Positions 22,558-33,214 of a stretch of DNA of 64,000 nt are shown here, one piece after another. A program made the translations under genes and the position numbers. A model generated the notes under the pieces. It had not been told where the DNA came from and searched no databases. It saw only the letters and a list, made by a program, of their open reading frames with translations. Origin of the DNA: Corynespora cassiicola (lineage: Eukaryota > Ascomycota > Dothideomycetes > Pleosporales > Corynesporascaceae); the NCBI GenBank assembly GCA_022059125.1, contig JAEUWY010000015.1, positions 620,001 through 684,000 of the forward strand. Direction: 5' to 3'. The stretch's first letter is position 1, and every line of letters starts with the position of its first letter.

Positions 22558-23483
22558 ATGGACGACGATGAGATGCCGTGAGTATTTTTAAGTCACGACT
22601 AGAATGCGTCTAAGTCGTGGAAAAGCCAGCTCCCGGCGGACACGCTCGCCGCCTTGAAAGAATTTTATGGCGAGCGCGACACGCGACAGAAAAAGTTTGA
22701 AGAGCTGAAGGCAAAGGCTGAAGATGAGTTCGATGGGTCCACGAAGCTGTCTATGGAAGCCTTTACAGAGGACTGGAATGCGAGCCAGTTTTGGGTATGG
22801 CATTCAAGAGATGGACCGCCAGGCGCTCATATTATGTAGTACAACGACGAGACAGCAACCACCTTGGCTCGACAACTACTTGAAGATACGACAGACGAGA
22901 CCAGGATTGCTGTTGTATCCGCGCCCAGCGCCTTCCTTCAGCTGAAGAATCTCTTGGTATGTGGAGGTTTCGAGTCAAATGTGGTTCCGCTGACACATAG
23001 GAAAGAATTCTGGGGAATACAAAGCTCGGCCGCACATCACCCTCCTCGAGTATGACGATCGGTTCGGCGTTTTCAAGGAGTTTGTCAAATATGACTTTCA
23101 GCATGCCATCAAGCTTCCTGCTGAGTTGAAGGGTTCATTTGACCGCATCATCGTGGATCCCCCCTTTCTCAGCGAGGACTGCCAGACCAAGGGTGAGCAC
23201 ACCCTAGATTCACGAAATAAAGTGATTCTGACAAAGTTTAGCTGCACTGACCGTACGATGGCTGGCCAAATCGTGGACTCCATTCGATCCGTCAAACAGG
23301 TCGGGCTCTTTCCGGTTGATCTCATGCACAGGAGAGCGCATGGAGGAATTGATCACGCAGAAGCTCTACAACAAAGTGGGCACAAAGACCACAACCTTTG
23401 AGCCCAAGCACGCAAAAGGCCTCAGCAACGAGTTCAGGTGCTATGCCAACTTTGAGTGCGAGGCCTGGAAATGGGCCAAATGA
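22558..23483 (+). CDS. EFM5: elongation factor 1-alpha lysine methyltransferase
   Basis: Five exons, 22558-22577, 22626-22794, 22840-22956, 23006-23192 and 23242-23483, give 244 residues, close to yeast Efm5 (248). It is a class I methyltransferase once described as an N6-adenine enzyme. Diagnostic segments are LPADTLAALKEFY at the start, ITLLEYDDRFGVF, and the catalytic FDRIIVDPPFLSEDCQTK with DPPF near residue 155. Then come ALTVRWLAKSWTPF across the last intron and a C-terminal FRCYANFECEAWKWAK. It methylates a lysine of translation elongation factor EF1A. Introns are 41-49 nt; the third uses an AAAG acceptor, chosen because it alone keeps the frame. It is transcribed head to head with the LACTB2-like gene. 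Confidence 0.93.
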
Positions 23484-23874
23484 ACAAGCACAAGGGCGAC
23501 CTGTCGCTCGACAGACTGGACCTCCTTTAGATCTTCTCCATCACCTCTTCTGCTATACCCTTTTATAGAACGGGATAGGTACCCATCAATATGAGCTTCC
23601 AGGAGCGAGACATATGCTCCTCAAAGTGGAACATCACTTGCAATAGAAGAATCCCATCAAAAAAGCGCAACGCATAGTGACATATCATACATCCCTTCTC
23701 CCGAGCCATTACACCTCGCAGCACAGCTCCCCTCATTGCCCCTCAATTGCGGCTCGGCAATAGTTGCCGCTCTTAAATACCTACCCCACACCTCCCACCT
23801 CGAAGCTCCGACGACCGAAACAACACAACATCACGTCACACCCTGCCGCTACCCATCCAAACTTGAGTACCGCA
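23484..23874. other. intergenic, EFM5 to HNT1
   Basis: 391 bp containing the EFM5 3' region and the HNT1 promoter. A CACACC/TCACG-rich segment (23785-23850) precedes the HNT1 start. No gene. Confidence 0.5.
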
Positions 23875-24463
23875 ATGGCCGCCTGCATCTTCTGCAAGAT
23901 CATCCGGGGTTAGTCCAAGCTTCCGCAATTGAGGCTTCTAGACCGCTCTAACCCGGCGCACTAGGCGAGATCCCGTCGATGAAGATCTTCGAGAGCGAGA
24001 AGACGCTCGCGTTTCTCGACATTGGCCCGCTGTCGCGGGGTCACTCGGTATGTCGGCCGCAATATGCAAGGCCCCGGAAGATGGAGAGGTTGTGCTGATT
24101 GGGAAACTAGCTCGTCATCCCCAAGTTCCACGGCGCGAAGCTGCACGACGTCCCCGACGACCAGCTCCACGAGGTCCTTACCGTCGCGAAGAAGATTGCC
24201 ATTGCACAGGGGCTGGAGGACTACAACATCTTGCAGAACAACGGAAGGATTGCACACCAGGTTGTCGACCATGTACGTCGGTCCATTACATGCTGTTGGA
24301 AACGAGCAGCGAGGGAATAGGGGGGCTAACCAATCTGCAGGTGCACTTCCACGTAATTCCCAAGCCGAACGAGACGGAGGGACTAGGCATCGGATGGCCG
24401 ACCAAGGAGGCGGACAAGAGCGACTTGACCAAGTTGCTGGAGGAGATCAAGTCGAAGATGTGA
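23875..24463 (+). CDS. HNT1: HIT family nucleotide hydrolase (HINT type)
   Basis: Four exons, 23875-23908, 23965-24047, 24111-24272 and 24341-24463, give 133 residues. The N-terminus CIFCKIIRGEIPS is typical of HINT proteins. The histidine triad reads H-V-H-F-H-V at about residues 93-98 and straddles the last intron. Conserved LAFLDIGPLSRGH and YNILQNNGRIAHQVVDH precede it. Family members hydrolyse adenosine phosphoramidates and aminoacyl-adenylates. The third intron begins GTACGT immediately after the first triad histidine, so a single-frame reading loses the active site. Confidence 0.94.
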
Positions 24464-24601
24464 GGGCATAAAGGGTAGATTGGGGGCAATGGTCCCAAAA
24501 GGACGATACCAAATCATAATAGATGAACGACGTGCTATCTGAACAAAGAAGCACCAGATGCTTGTCAAACTGTCAATGTGATGCTTTTCTTTTCTTCTAC
24601 T

Positions 24602-25548
24602 CTATTCGCCCCTGAACACAGGCTTGCGCTTCTCCTTGAAAGCCAGCAGCGCCTCATCCCGGTCCTTCGTCCTAACAACGAGATCGTACGCCGCATTCTC
24701 CGCCTGCTCTCCCATCGCACAGCCCTCCACCGCAAGCAACGCAGCCTTGATGGCAATCGGACCCCCCTCGCAAATATCCCTCGCGAGCTTGATCGCCTCA
24801 TCAAGCACCTTCTTCCGCGGCGCACCCTCCTGCTGCAACTCCTCCGGCGTAACCTCAACCAGCCTATCGCAAAGACCCAGGAAATACGCCTCGGGCCCTC
24901 CTACCCTCCGCCCGGTGAGAATCATATCGCGCGCGCGCGGCAATCCGATCAGCGCAGGCAGCCTGTACGTCCCTCCCGCTCCAGGTATGATTGCTAACCG
25001 CGTCTCGGGCAGCGCGACCGTCGTCGTGGACCCGAAGACGCGCATGTGCGTCGTGAGAGCCAGTTCCAAGCCCCCACCGAACGCAGGCGCCGCCAGCGCA
25101 GAGATTGTCGGAATGCTCAGCTTCGAAATGGACGTCAGGGTGCCGCGGAGGTCCTTTAGAAAGTTCGCCGTGCTATACGTAGCGGTCAGTATGTGCGGGA
25201 CCAAGGGCTCGGGAGGGTTCCATACTCTTCCTGCGTGAAAGTGGCGCGTTCTTTTAGGTCTGCGCCAGCACAGAAGCTCGAGTCCACATCGCTGGCGAGG
25301 ATCAGGGCTCTTGTGGGGCCGGTGTCGCCTTCGGCGTGTATGCTGTTGACTTGGTGGTTGAGTTCGGAGAGGAGTTGGCGGGAAATGGCGTTGCGGGCTG
25401 CTGGGCGATTGAGCGAGAGGATGCGGATGCTACCGCTGTGCGGCGCGGGGACGCTTCGCACGTTGATTGTGGGTGATGGCGCGGTGGAGTACGCGCATCT
25501 TTGGGCCTGGCGGTAGAGGGCTCGGGGGGTGGGCCGGAGGAAAGGCAT
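24602..25548 (-). CDS. enoyl-CoA hydratase, AUH type, mitochondrial
   Basis: Two exons, 25548-25226 and 25172-24602, give 297 residues. The N-terminus (MPFLRPTPRALYRQAQRCAYSTA) is an arginine-rich mitochondrial presequence. The crotonase fold is shown by LNRPAARNAISRQLL, the oxyanion-hole segments FCAGADLKERATF and AAPAFGGGLELAL, and the catalytic region LPETRLAIIPGAGGTYRLP. The pattern best fits methylglutaconyl-CoA hydratase (AUH) of leucine breakdown, but neighbouring crotonase families cannot be excluded by eye. The intron (53 nt) splits the segment between the two oxyanion-hole loops. It converges with HNT1. Confidence 0.9.
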
Positions 25549-26766
25549 TGTGTAGGTGGGAGCGCTCTTGGGCTGGGGAAACGCGGTCGAGGTGGTACGG
25601 AAACAGACTACGAGTCAATGCGTGTTTTTGGGTGCTACGCCTTTGATAGATGAATGATTGAGGCCTCCAGGTCAATGCCGTTATGCCGTCGCATGGGGAT
25701 GTGTACCCGCAGAACAGCGGCTACCAGCGGCGTGAGCGGGCGCTCGTTTCTCCGCACAGGAGCTATGACACTAAGATACCTCGGTCTGTTCAGACATGAA
25801 TAATTAACCATATTACACAACTTCAAAACGTACCAGAGTTCTCTGGCATCCGTCGGGCGATTGGATCGCTCGACATTCGCATATCGTGTTCCAGGCTAGA
25901 TAGTGGCTTATAAACTTTTGATTTGTGATCACCTTTTAATGATACTGTACACCTAGCTAGTGCTTCAAGCGCATAAAACTGTAGACTTCGCCAGCTAGAC
26001 CGATAAGCTCGATTTTGTGTATTCAGGGCATGGAACGCCCTTTGATGGACTTGATTTGTGTACCTTATTTGTGGCGTGCTTCCTCTCTTTAGAGGAAAGT
26101 TCTAAGAAAAAATCGCCATCGTATACTTTGTTAGTGATTATGAGCTGAAAAATGCATTCTTTCCCCCCTTATTAGTGCCCTATTTCATTGAAATGAATCT
26201 GGAACTTTTCTAATTCAATTAAATAACTACGAATACTAATAATAAGTGGTGATACACAGAGGATGAGAGTCCATTGTGACAGATGATCAACGCAGCAGAC
26301 CTTCACACTTACCCAGTTAATATAAAATGTAGAAAACACCATATATGTATTCATAAGGGATGGTAAAACTCAGAGCTATATCCAGCGTATAAGCTGCCAA
26401 CATTTGCTCAAACCCTAGAGTCCACATCTATTCATGTTCCCGGTTATGTGGCGTTCTGCCTACGAAAAAACAATTATGGTGAAGAACAGAATGATAGGCT
26501 ATTTTAGTTCTGACACACTAGATATAGAAGGGGGTCATCGGTGAATTCCATAGTGCTGATTCTGCCTTACCGCTACCAAGAATATCTCGTGCGCCCATTT
26601 GCTGAAGCCCTACGCATGCGCATTCACCTCTCAGTTTTATGCCAACATCGGCTCACTTATCTCGTATGGGATATCTGAAGATGGGGGGCGGGAGCAATGC
26701 ATTGGATAATGTTGATTCTGTCTTACCACTATCAATAATATCTCATGTCTATATTTGCGGAAAACC
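25549..26766. other. 1.2 kb AT-rich gene-free stretch
   Basis: AT-rich with no sustained frame. Near its right end is a diverged direct duplication (26521-26612 and 26669-26768, listed separately). The left end contains the AUH-type gene promoter. Confidence 0.5.
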
Positions 26767-26768
26767 TA
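26521..26768. repeat. diverged direct duplication
   Basis: Two direct copies of about 95 bp: 26521-26612 and 26669-26768. The best-conserved core is CTGATTCTGCCTTACCGCTA against TTGATTCTGTCTTACCACTA. Most differences are C/T or G/A transitions, the direction expected from repeat-induced point mutation. Confidence 0.6.
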
Positions 26769-26855
26769 CAGTCCTCCCCCCAGCTCAGATGTCTAGCATG
26801 TTCTTATAACAGCCTGTGAATCTTTTGTCGGCTCCACAATCAACTTAGCTTTATA
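26767..26855 (+). mobile_element. MITE copy 2 (left part only)
   Basis: Begins TA-CAGTCCTCCCCCCAGCTCAG and continues through the shared interior TTTTGTCGGCTCCACAATCAACT. The right-hand inverted repeat is not recognisable, so the copy is truncated or strongly diverged. It lies 100-190 bp upstream of the Helo-like gene start and probably forms part of its promoter. Confidence 0.55.
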
Positions 26856-26955
26856 CGAACCTGATTGCACTCCCACTTTAGTTATTTTCGCTATCTCTTC
26901 TCACTCCTTATAGTCTTTGTGTCGATTGTTTCACATCTTTTTCAAGGCTATCGAA

Positions 26956-29900
26956 ATGACTGATCCGGTTTCCATCATCAGCACGGCGGTGGGCATCACA
27001 TCCCTTGGCGCCCAGCTGTGCCAAGCTGTTGTGAATTACTATACACAATACAAATGCTTTGACAACGACATCGAAGGTGTAATCAAGCGGGCTGAAGTAT
27101 TGGAATTGACATTAGAAGCCTTAGAATCTGTTAGACAAAAGGACGCCAGCAAGAATAACACTGCATCGAAGCAGTTGAAGCTTGCAATAGAAGCGTGTGC
27201 AGGGAGCTTGATGGCTCTGAAGATAATGACACTAAAGCTTGGAGAATTTCGGCGACCCACCTCCATAGAAGACAGACGAAGATTACTCAAGAAGAAGTTG
27301 CTCTGGCCTTTCAAGCAAGTTACCTTGCTAAAGCTCGGGGAAACTTTGAATGAGCTGCAGTCAAATGTTCAACTAGCAATTCAAGTATTGGAGATGTGAG
27401 TATATTCAGCCGCACATGCACACTCTTTCCATTGTTTACTGAGCTGTTTTTGTTTTAGGGATACTGGGCATGATCGTTTTGAGGCCATCCAGTCGGATAC
27501 AAGGGCTGTATTTCATTGTGGTAATCGGATCGAGCGCCATCTTGATAAGCATACACATCAACTAGACGCCATTCAAAAGTACTCGCGTAATTCTTTAGAT
27601 TTTGAGAACCAAGCAATGTCAAAATTGACACAATTAACACTTCAAATTGCGAGCATAGAGAAGCGTTGGTCACAGCCAGTAGCTTCCCCAACCCTCGGAC
27701 GGGAATTAACTGACATATCACAGAATCCCAGTACAAGCAACGACCCCATGCTGAAAGAGCAGGCCAGGATAGTCAATTTTCGAGAATTATCTGCTGGCAA
27801 CGAGATACATGATTCGTTACATTCTAGGAAATCGGACGGAAGTTCCGGCACTCCAGTATGCACCTGCCGTAAGCGAACCACGGCTTGGTGGTGGAAGAGA
27901 TTAAGCGCTGGAGTTGTGATAACTGCTTCCCAAGAGACAGAACACAGGTCGAACTGTCCGTATTTTCAATATGGAAGAACATCATACAACCTCCAAGGCC
28001 GATTCTCCACTTTTACAAAACTTCTCGGATTCCACGTGGAACTAGGAATATCATACACTAAAATGCCTGGACGAAGCTCGATTTGTCCTATTATCAGCAT
28101 ATCTCGTGAAATGCCGGATGATTGTCCAATGTTCGCCATGTTCAGCCGCAAAGTATTAAGAGCGCATTGTACATGTCAGCTATTTTCACAGCACACAACC
28201 TGCCCGTGTCCATTTCCCAAAGGAGAAGTACAGTCAATTCTGCGGACTATATCGTCTCGTTCACTTCAATTAGTCAGAGATGGAATCGCAACCCCCTTAG
28301 ATACTGTACGCGGTAGGAGCATTTCTCATGTAAGTTATTTGTAACTTATACCTACAAAGGATTCATAATTAACTCAGAATAGGAAGTCTGCGAATTGGCG
28401 TTTGGTCTACTATTTCACAAGCATATTGATACCACAATGGCTATCGACTTCTTGAATGTTTTCTTAAGAAGCGGAATTCTCCACAACGAGCGAGAATTAA
28501 GTGGGAGGTAGTAGTTTTACTCACAACCATAAACAATAACTGATTTTGAATAATGTTAGTACACCTCTCGAAAAAGCGATCAGCTCTTCTCTTTCGTTTA
28601 TATATCGCTGCGATGAAAACGAAGGGATTATGGAAGCGTACACGTTTCTAATCCAGAAATTCGGATGCTGGTCCTATCAAAGCCAAATGGATATCAGTAT
28701 CAGTACCGTCCATAATCTCCTTCGGATCGAAGACAATCTCAATTGTAAGTTCATAAAATTCGATATTATTCTATTCTTTGGTAGAAAACAGAATTTGCTT
28801 GATTGGGTTGAACAAAAATACTGACCATAGACAGTGTATGAGCACAGCTGCTCTTTGATATCTGCGATAATGGTTAAGTCCGAAACAGTCCTAATGCACG
28901 AGCTTGAGGTCCATGGAGCATGCACTTACCGCCATTCTGAATACGATGTCATATGTAGCTCGATTGGCTGGGAAAAAGGCCTTAGTATAATCCTAGCCAG
29001 TGGAAAGTTCTCCCCCAACGACGATCTCATCAAAGATGCGGGAAACGTATCCAAAAACATGTCATTCTACGATATCTTAGATCTTGCCATGCAAGACAAA
29101 AAAATCGAATCGCTCGACATGTTAGCTCAGGCGGGGTACCCAGTATATCCACAGGTGTGGTTTGCTTCTATCCAATACTTTTATGATCTGACTGCGGAAT
29201 GGATCGCCTATTTCCGTACGTGGAAAGCAACACCAGGAATTGGTCGGGATACCCCTGACTCCGTCCCTATGCAAGATAGAGCTCTAGGATATTTTTACAT
29301 CCATGTATGTTTGCCCATAGAATCCGCAAACTACCTCTGGAAAACCGGCTTTACAGATCTCGGCCTCATAACCTCTTTTCCTTTCGTTCACCATCCTTTT
29401 GGACCAGCATTATGGGTTCAAGCAACGAAAGTGTTCGGTACTGATTGCTATAAAATCTCTTTTACTTTTTTTCGCCGTAGTAAACTCAAATTGGGTGTTA
29501 GATGGGACTTCGTCAAGTGGCTCGTTGATAGAGGCGCCGAACTTGATTGGATGCATCCGATACTCAGTACAACACCTGCGCATATGATAGGTACGTCGCT
29601 CCAATACCATCTGACCTATCCTTGGCACAGCCATCAACAATTGGAAGCCGTATTTATTAAGAAAATACTTTCACTGGATCATGTCGATTCATGCGATTGT
29701 CTCTGTTCTGAAAGAGGCTGCCAGGTGGTCGGATGTGCATCAAGGGAAGTTTTGGTCGATTTCATAGGCCACGAATATCGACAGATGGATAAACGCCAGT
29801 GGAAAAAATTTTTGTACGATGTAGTGGATTCGACACGGCTTCGAGATTTCCAGAACGGCCTTGCAGTTATACGTGTCTGGACTTTCGAAGCGCTGAAACT

Positions 29901-30210
29901 TACCCATACATGTTGCGGGCGTATCTGCACCGAACTTGATGAGATACGGCCAATACTAGAACAAGAGATTGATGACATTCGTTACATCGAGAGAGCTGAC
30001 ATCCAGATCTTCCATGATTTGATGGAAGAGTTTGATGAAGCCTGGGGCAACCACAATGGATCATTTGAGCAGTTTGTCGATAACGTTTGGTCATCACGGA
30101 TGGAGAGAGTAAGGCAGGAGGCCTCCGAATATGACTCGGATCATATTGAAAAAGTAAAGGAAATCGGTGTTCGTCTCTGGGAACCGTTTGGTCCACAGGC
30201 AGTGAAATAG
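26956..30210 (+). CDS. Helo-like N-terminal domain protein with ankyrin-like C-terminal region
   Basis: Five exons, 26956-27395, 27459-28329, 28383-28507, 28560-28744 and 28835-30210, give 998 residues. All junctions keep frame. The N-terminus (MTDPVSIISTAVGITSLGAQ followed by LCQAVVNYYTQYKCFDNDI) is the helical domain found at the front of many fungal STAND/NLR-like proteins (Helo-like). A Cys/Trp-rich middle follows (TCRKRTTAWWWKRLSAG; CTCQLFSQHTTCPCP). The C-terminal half has ankyrin-like helices (DILDLAMQDKKIESLDMLAQ; WLVDRGAELDWMHP) and the motif DSCDCLCSERGCQ seen in a widespread family of fungal ankyrin proteins. I see no P-loop or NACHT/NB-ARC motif. It may act in non-self recognition, but that is inference. 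The gene is AT-rich compared with the core genes. Confidence 0.78.
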
Positions 30211-30284
30211 GGAATGTCACTTGAGGGACGCCATATATTTTATTTCCTAGATGTGTAAAGTCTCCCATGTGATTGAAAGTATCG

Positions 30285-30350
30285 CGTGTTTGTATATATG
30301 TTATTACAGCCAGATAAAACCTTGACGGCTCCATAATTGATTAGCGAATT
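30285..30350 (+). mobile_element. MITE copy 4 (internal fragment)
   Basis: ATTACAGCCA followed after a short gap by TTGACGGCTCCATAATTGA matches the interior of copies 1 and 3, but neither terminal inverted repeat is intact. It sits between the convergent 3' ends of the Helo-like gene and the P450 gene. Confidence 0.45.
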
Positions 30351-30396
30351 AGACATTGTTGTCTCACGCTGGACAACATTTGTGATGTGCGATAGC

Positions 30397-32013
30397 TTAT
30401 GCAGTGCCAGCTCTAACTCGTACGTGGACCCTGAAATCGGTCGGCTTTACAAACCAAAGATTGTGTGTCGACCAGCTGCGCTCAGGATGTTCGAGTTCAA
30501 AGTCAAAGGAACGAATGATATATGGCAATAGCTTACACATCTCCAGATGCGAGATGTGTCGTCCTAAGCACGTTCTCGATCCGAGGCCAAACTGTGACAG
30601 AATGTTAGCGCATCGACTCTCTTGAACAAGATTGTCAAAACTCACTGGCAGGTAGCTTGCCTCCATCGTCTTCAGCCTCTCCCCCCCTTCCTCGGCAGCG
30701 TCAATCCATCGCTCAGGCTTATAGACTTTTGTGTCTGGACCCCATATCTCCTCATTGTAGTGTGCGATCCATGTGTTCGTTCCGACTTCTGTGCCTGCCT
30801 TGAAGTACTGCCCACACAGTTCTGCACCGTCTCCATTCACAACTCTCCACAGCGGCAGTCCAGTGGCTGGATGCAGCCTCAACGCCTCCTTGATGCATGC
30901 CTGCAGATATTTCATTTCCTGGCTCGCCTTGAACGGCACCCTTTCTTCTCCTCCACTCGCTTCCGCAAATCGATCCACCTCCTGGCGCAGCTTGTCCATC
31001 GCTGCCGGGGTCCGAAGCAAGTGGTAGAGCACGGCGCTCAGACTGACAGCCGTGGTATCACTTCCGGCGAAGATGTTGCTCAATGACAAAGCAAGAACGT
31101 GGTAATCCGTGACACCTTTCTTCGGGTCCCCCTGCATGTCCATCATCTTATCCACAAAATCTTCAGGATCACCTTCACCCTTCTCCTCCCTAGCAGGCTT
31201 TCCCTCTCTTTCTCTTGCAGCCCGCTCCGCCTTCCTCTGCGCCAAAATGTTACCCGCGAACCGCATCAGATATGTTCTCCCAGCTGCTCCCGAAGCGGGA
31301 AACCATTCTAGGATCGCATACAGAGTGGGATGCGCCCAGCTGTACACGCCCACGAGCGTCGAGTAGATCATCGCGCGATCCAGTGCCCTGATAGTATTCC
31401 CCAGATCCTTACACCGATCCAAGAAACCAAAGCGCTTTCCATACGTGATCGCGCCGATGACATCAAAGGCGTAATATTGGAACCACTGTCCCATATTGAC
31501 AGCCTCACCGCTTTCCGCAGCCTCGCGAAGACGGTCCCGAAACACAGAGGTACAATCGTCAACATACTTCTCGTACGACACCAGCGCACTCATGGCATAT
31601 ATGCCCGAGTACAGGCGCCGCGACTCGGCATGGCGCTTAATGTTGCGGTCCGTGAAGAGGGTCCAGCGATCGGGCGAGGGGTGCTTCCAGCCCTCGTACC
31701 AGCTGTTCTTGGGCATCTTGCTCGACACGCTATATACAGATTTCTCGGGTGTCTTGATGCTGTACATGTTTGGTGCGATGCGGATGACCGGGGCGTAGAA
31801 CTCGCCGGGTTTGGCATGTTTGCGGTGGAGCGCGATTAGGTCGTGTTCGTGGCAGCCGTTGTAGATGCTGTAGAAGTACCATGCTTTCGTAAAACGCGCG
31901 AGGAACGGGCCGGGAATGTGTCGGAGGGGGGAGAAGAGGGCTCTGAGGAGGGTGTAGAGGGTTCGGGTAGCGAGCAGGGCCACCACTGCGTACACTAGAT
32001 AGATTGCGTGCAT
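30397..32013 (-). CDS. cytochrome P450, pisatin-demethylase type
   Basis: Two exons, 32013-30646 and 30591-30397, separated by a 54 nt intron (30645-30592), give 520 residues. The start chosen (MHAIYLVYAVVALLATR) gives the usual membrane anchor followed by the HIPGPFLARF hinge; the frame stays open to 32187, but that would make an atypical N-terminus. P450 signatures are AGSDTTAVS in the I helix, KEALRLHP (ExxR), YKPERW, and the heme loop FGLGSRTCLGRHIS with the cysteine ligand. The intron lies directly before that loop and has no stop in frame, so it is easily read as coding. Resemblance is to pisatin demethylase and related detoxifying or secondary-metabolism P450s; the substrate is unknown. 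No partner biosynthetic genes flank it. Confidence 0.9.
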   Translation of the reverse strand: MHAIYLVYAVVALLATRTLYTLLRALFSPLRHIPGPFLARFTKAWYFYSIYNGCHEHDLIALHRKHAKPGEFYAPVIRIAPNMYSIKTPEKSVYSVSSKMPKNSWYEGWKHPSPDRWTLFTDRNIKRHAESRRLYSGIYAMSALVSYEKYVDDCTSVFRDRLREAAESGEAVNMGQWFQYYAFDVIGAITYGKRFGFLDRCKDLGNTIRALDRAMIYSTLVGVYSWAHPTLYAILEWFPASGAAGRTYLMRFAGNILAQRKAERAAREREGKPAREEKGEGDPEDFVDKMMDMQGDPKKGVTDYHVLALSLSNIFAGSDTTAVSLSAVLYHLLRTPAAMDKLRQEVDRFAEASGGEERVPFKASQEMKYLQACIKEALRLHPATGLPLWRVVNGDGAELCGQYFKAGTEVGTNTWIAHYNEEIWGPDTKVYKPERWIDAAEEGGERLKTMEASYLPVSFDNLVQESRCANILSQFGLGSRTCLGRHISHLEMCKLLPYIIRSFDFELEHPERSWSTHNLWFVKPTDFRVHVRVRAGTA

Positions 32014-32223
32014 GTCTGGTGTTGCATTCGCAAGGTGGATGATAGGAAGCCGTTTCAATACTAAGAGGATCGAGCCTAAGATGCTTAAAACATTATATGC
32101 ATCTTGCATCAGCCGTGCGGTACAGCCGAATCTCTGTTTCGGGATGTGGAGTATGACGATTCCAAGGTTCCTCCCCACGGGGTGCACGGCTGTCGAAGCG
32201 GGGTATTACACGGCATCTACTTA

Positions 32224-32351
32224 CAGTCCCCCCCCTGCTCAGATATCTAGCGCAACACAGCCTTTTCAAATCGGGAGAGTCAATTATGGAGCCGACACAG
32301 CATTAAGTGGCTGAAGGAAAACGCTAAACATCTAAGCCAGGGGGAGGGCTG
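32224..32351 (-). mobile_element. MITE copy 3, intact, TA-flanked (128 bp)
   Basis: The left end is CAGTCCCCCCCCTGCTCAGA and the right end is the inverted counterpart, AACATCTAAGCCAGGGGGAG followed by GGCTG. The inverted repeats extend about 30 bp to TAGCG/CGCTA. Both ends abut TA (32222-32223 and 32352-32353), the target duplication of Tc1/mariner-type elements. The interior carries CAATTATGGAGCCGACACAG, the reverse complement of the copy 1 interior, so this copy is inverted relative to the others. It lies 211 bp upstream of the P450 start. Confidence 0.75.
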
Positions 32352-32353
32352 TA

Positions 32354-33214
32354 GATACGTTGGCAAGAACTTGCTGCTAGAATCGACCGAAACTCGGATA
32401 AGTAGATAATTGGTTTGAAAAGAGGAAGGAATCGGTTACGAACTAAACGCCCTAATCCATGAACACTCGGACATCGCGGACATCGCAATGGCATCCCGAG
32501 CCGTGTAAGTACAAAGGAGCACATGTGGACTGGGGACTGGGGACCTCCCTCAACATGATCATGGTAGTGAAGACTGGATAAAATAATTCTACTCACCCGT
32601 CTTGACAGATATCGAGGTTTCTCAACCCGAAATTGTATCTCTTTGAGCATGATGAGTGCCTTCATCTTTTCTTCTTAGGTAGGTGACTGCGTCTTTTCTG
32701 ATCCTCGGCCGAGTCTTCCAAACGAAAAACACACCATGTGGAGTATGTGAACCATGTGGGCCTTTCCGCAGCTTACCCACTGGCCCTGTTGATGTGTGGA
32801 ATCTAGCTTCGGCCGAGGTAAATTGCTTGTGAGAAATGAACCTTCTTTGGGAAGAAAGTGGGTCTTATAACCACCTCCTGCCAGCCCTTAGATTCCATTG
32901 CACATCATCTGCGTGCCAAAATGTGTAGTGCTAAAGAATCTCGTGTTACCAGATTGATTGCAAGCAGAAGAGAGGTAAAAAAATGTACAGGTTCTCGAAA
33001 TCCAAAAGCTCGTATACAGGGGATCCATGCGCGACCCTTCACTGAGAGCATATTGTGATGGTGATGGTATCCATCATCCCCTCTCAACCCCTAGACAAGG
33101 TCACATCATTCATACATGCCCAAGTTGGATTTTGACATTGATTTTCGCTTGTGGTCACATGAACTCGACGCCGAGCAAGCGTATATAAACCCTCCTTCCG
33201 CCACCTCCAGAGCA
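32354..33214. other. gene-free stretch
   Basis: No supported coding region. At its right end is a TATA box (TATATAAA, 33182-33189) followed by a C-rich segment, a promoter-like arrangement facing the TAAAA array. Confidence 0.5.
33182..33189 (+). promoter_or_regulatory. TATA box
   Basis: A consensus TATATAAA followed by a pyrimidine-rich segment and CACACTTCTATCCTC, typical of a fungal transcription start region. It precedes a short spliced frame and the TAAAA array and faces right. Confidence 0.45.

Noticed and set aside
30397..32013. Secondary-metabolite cluster around the P450
   Set aside because: No polyketide synthase, peptide synthetase, terpene cyclase or transporter nearby; neighbours are a Helo-like gene and OCT1.
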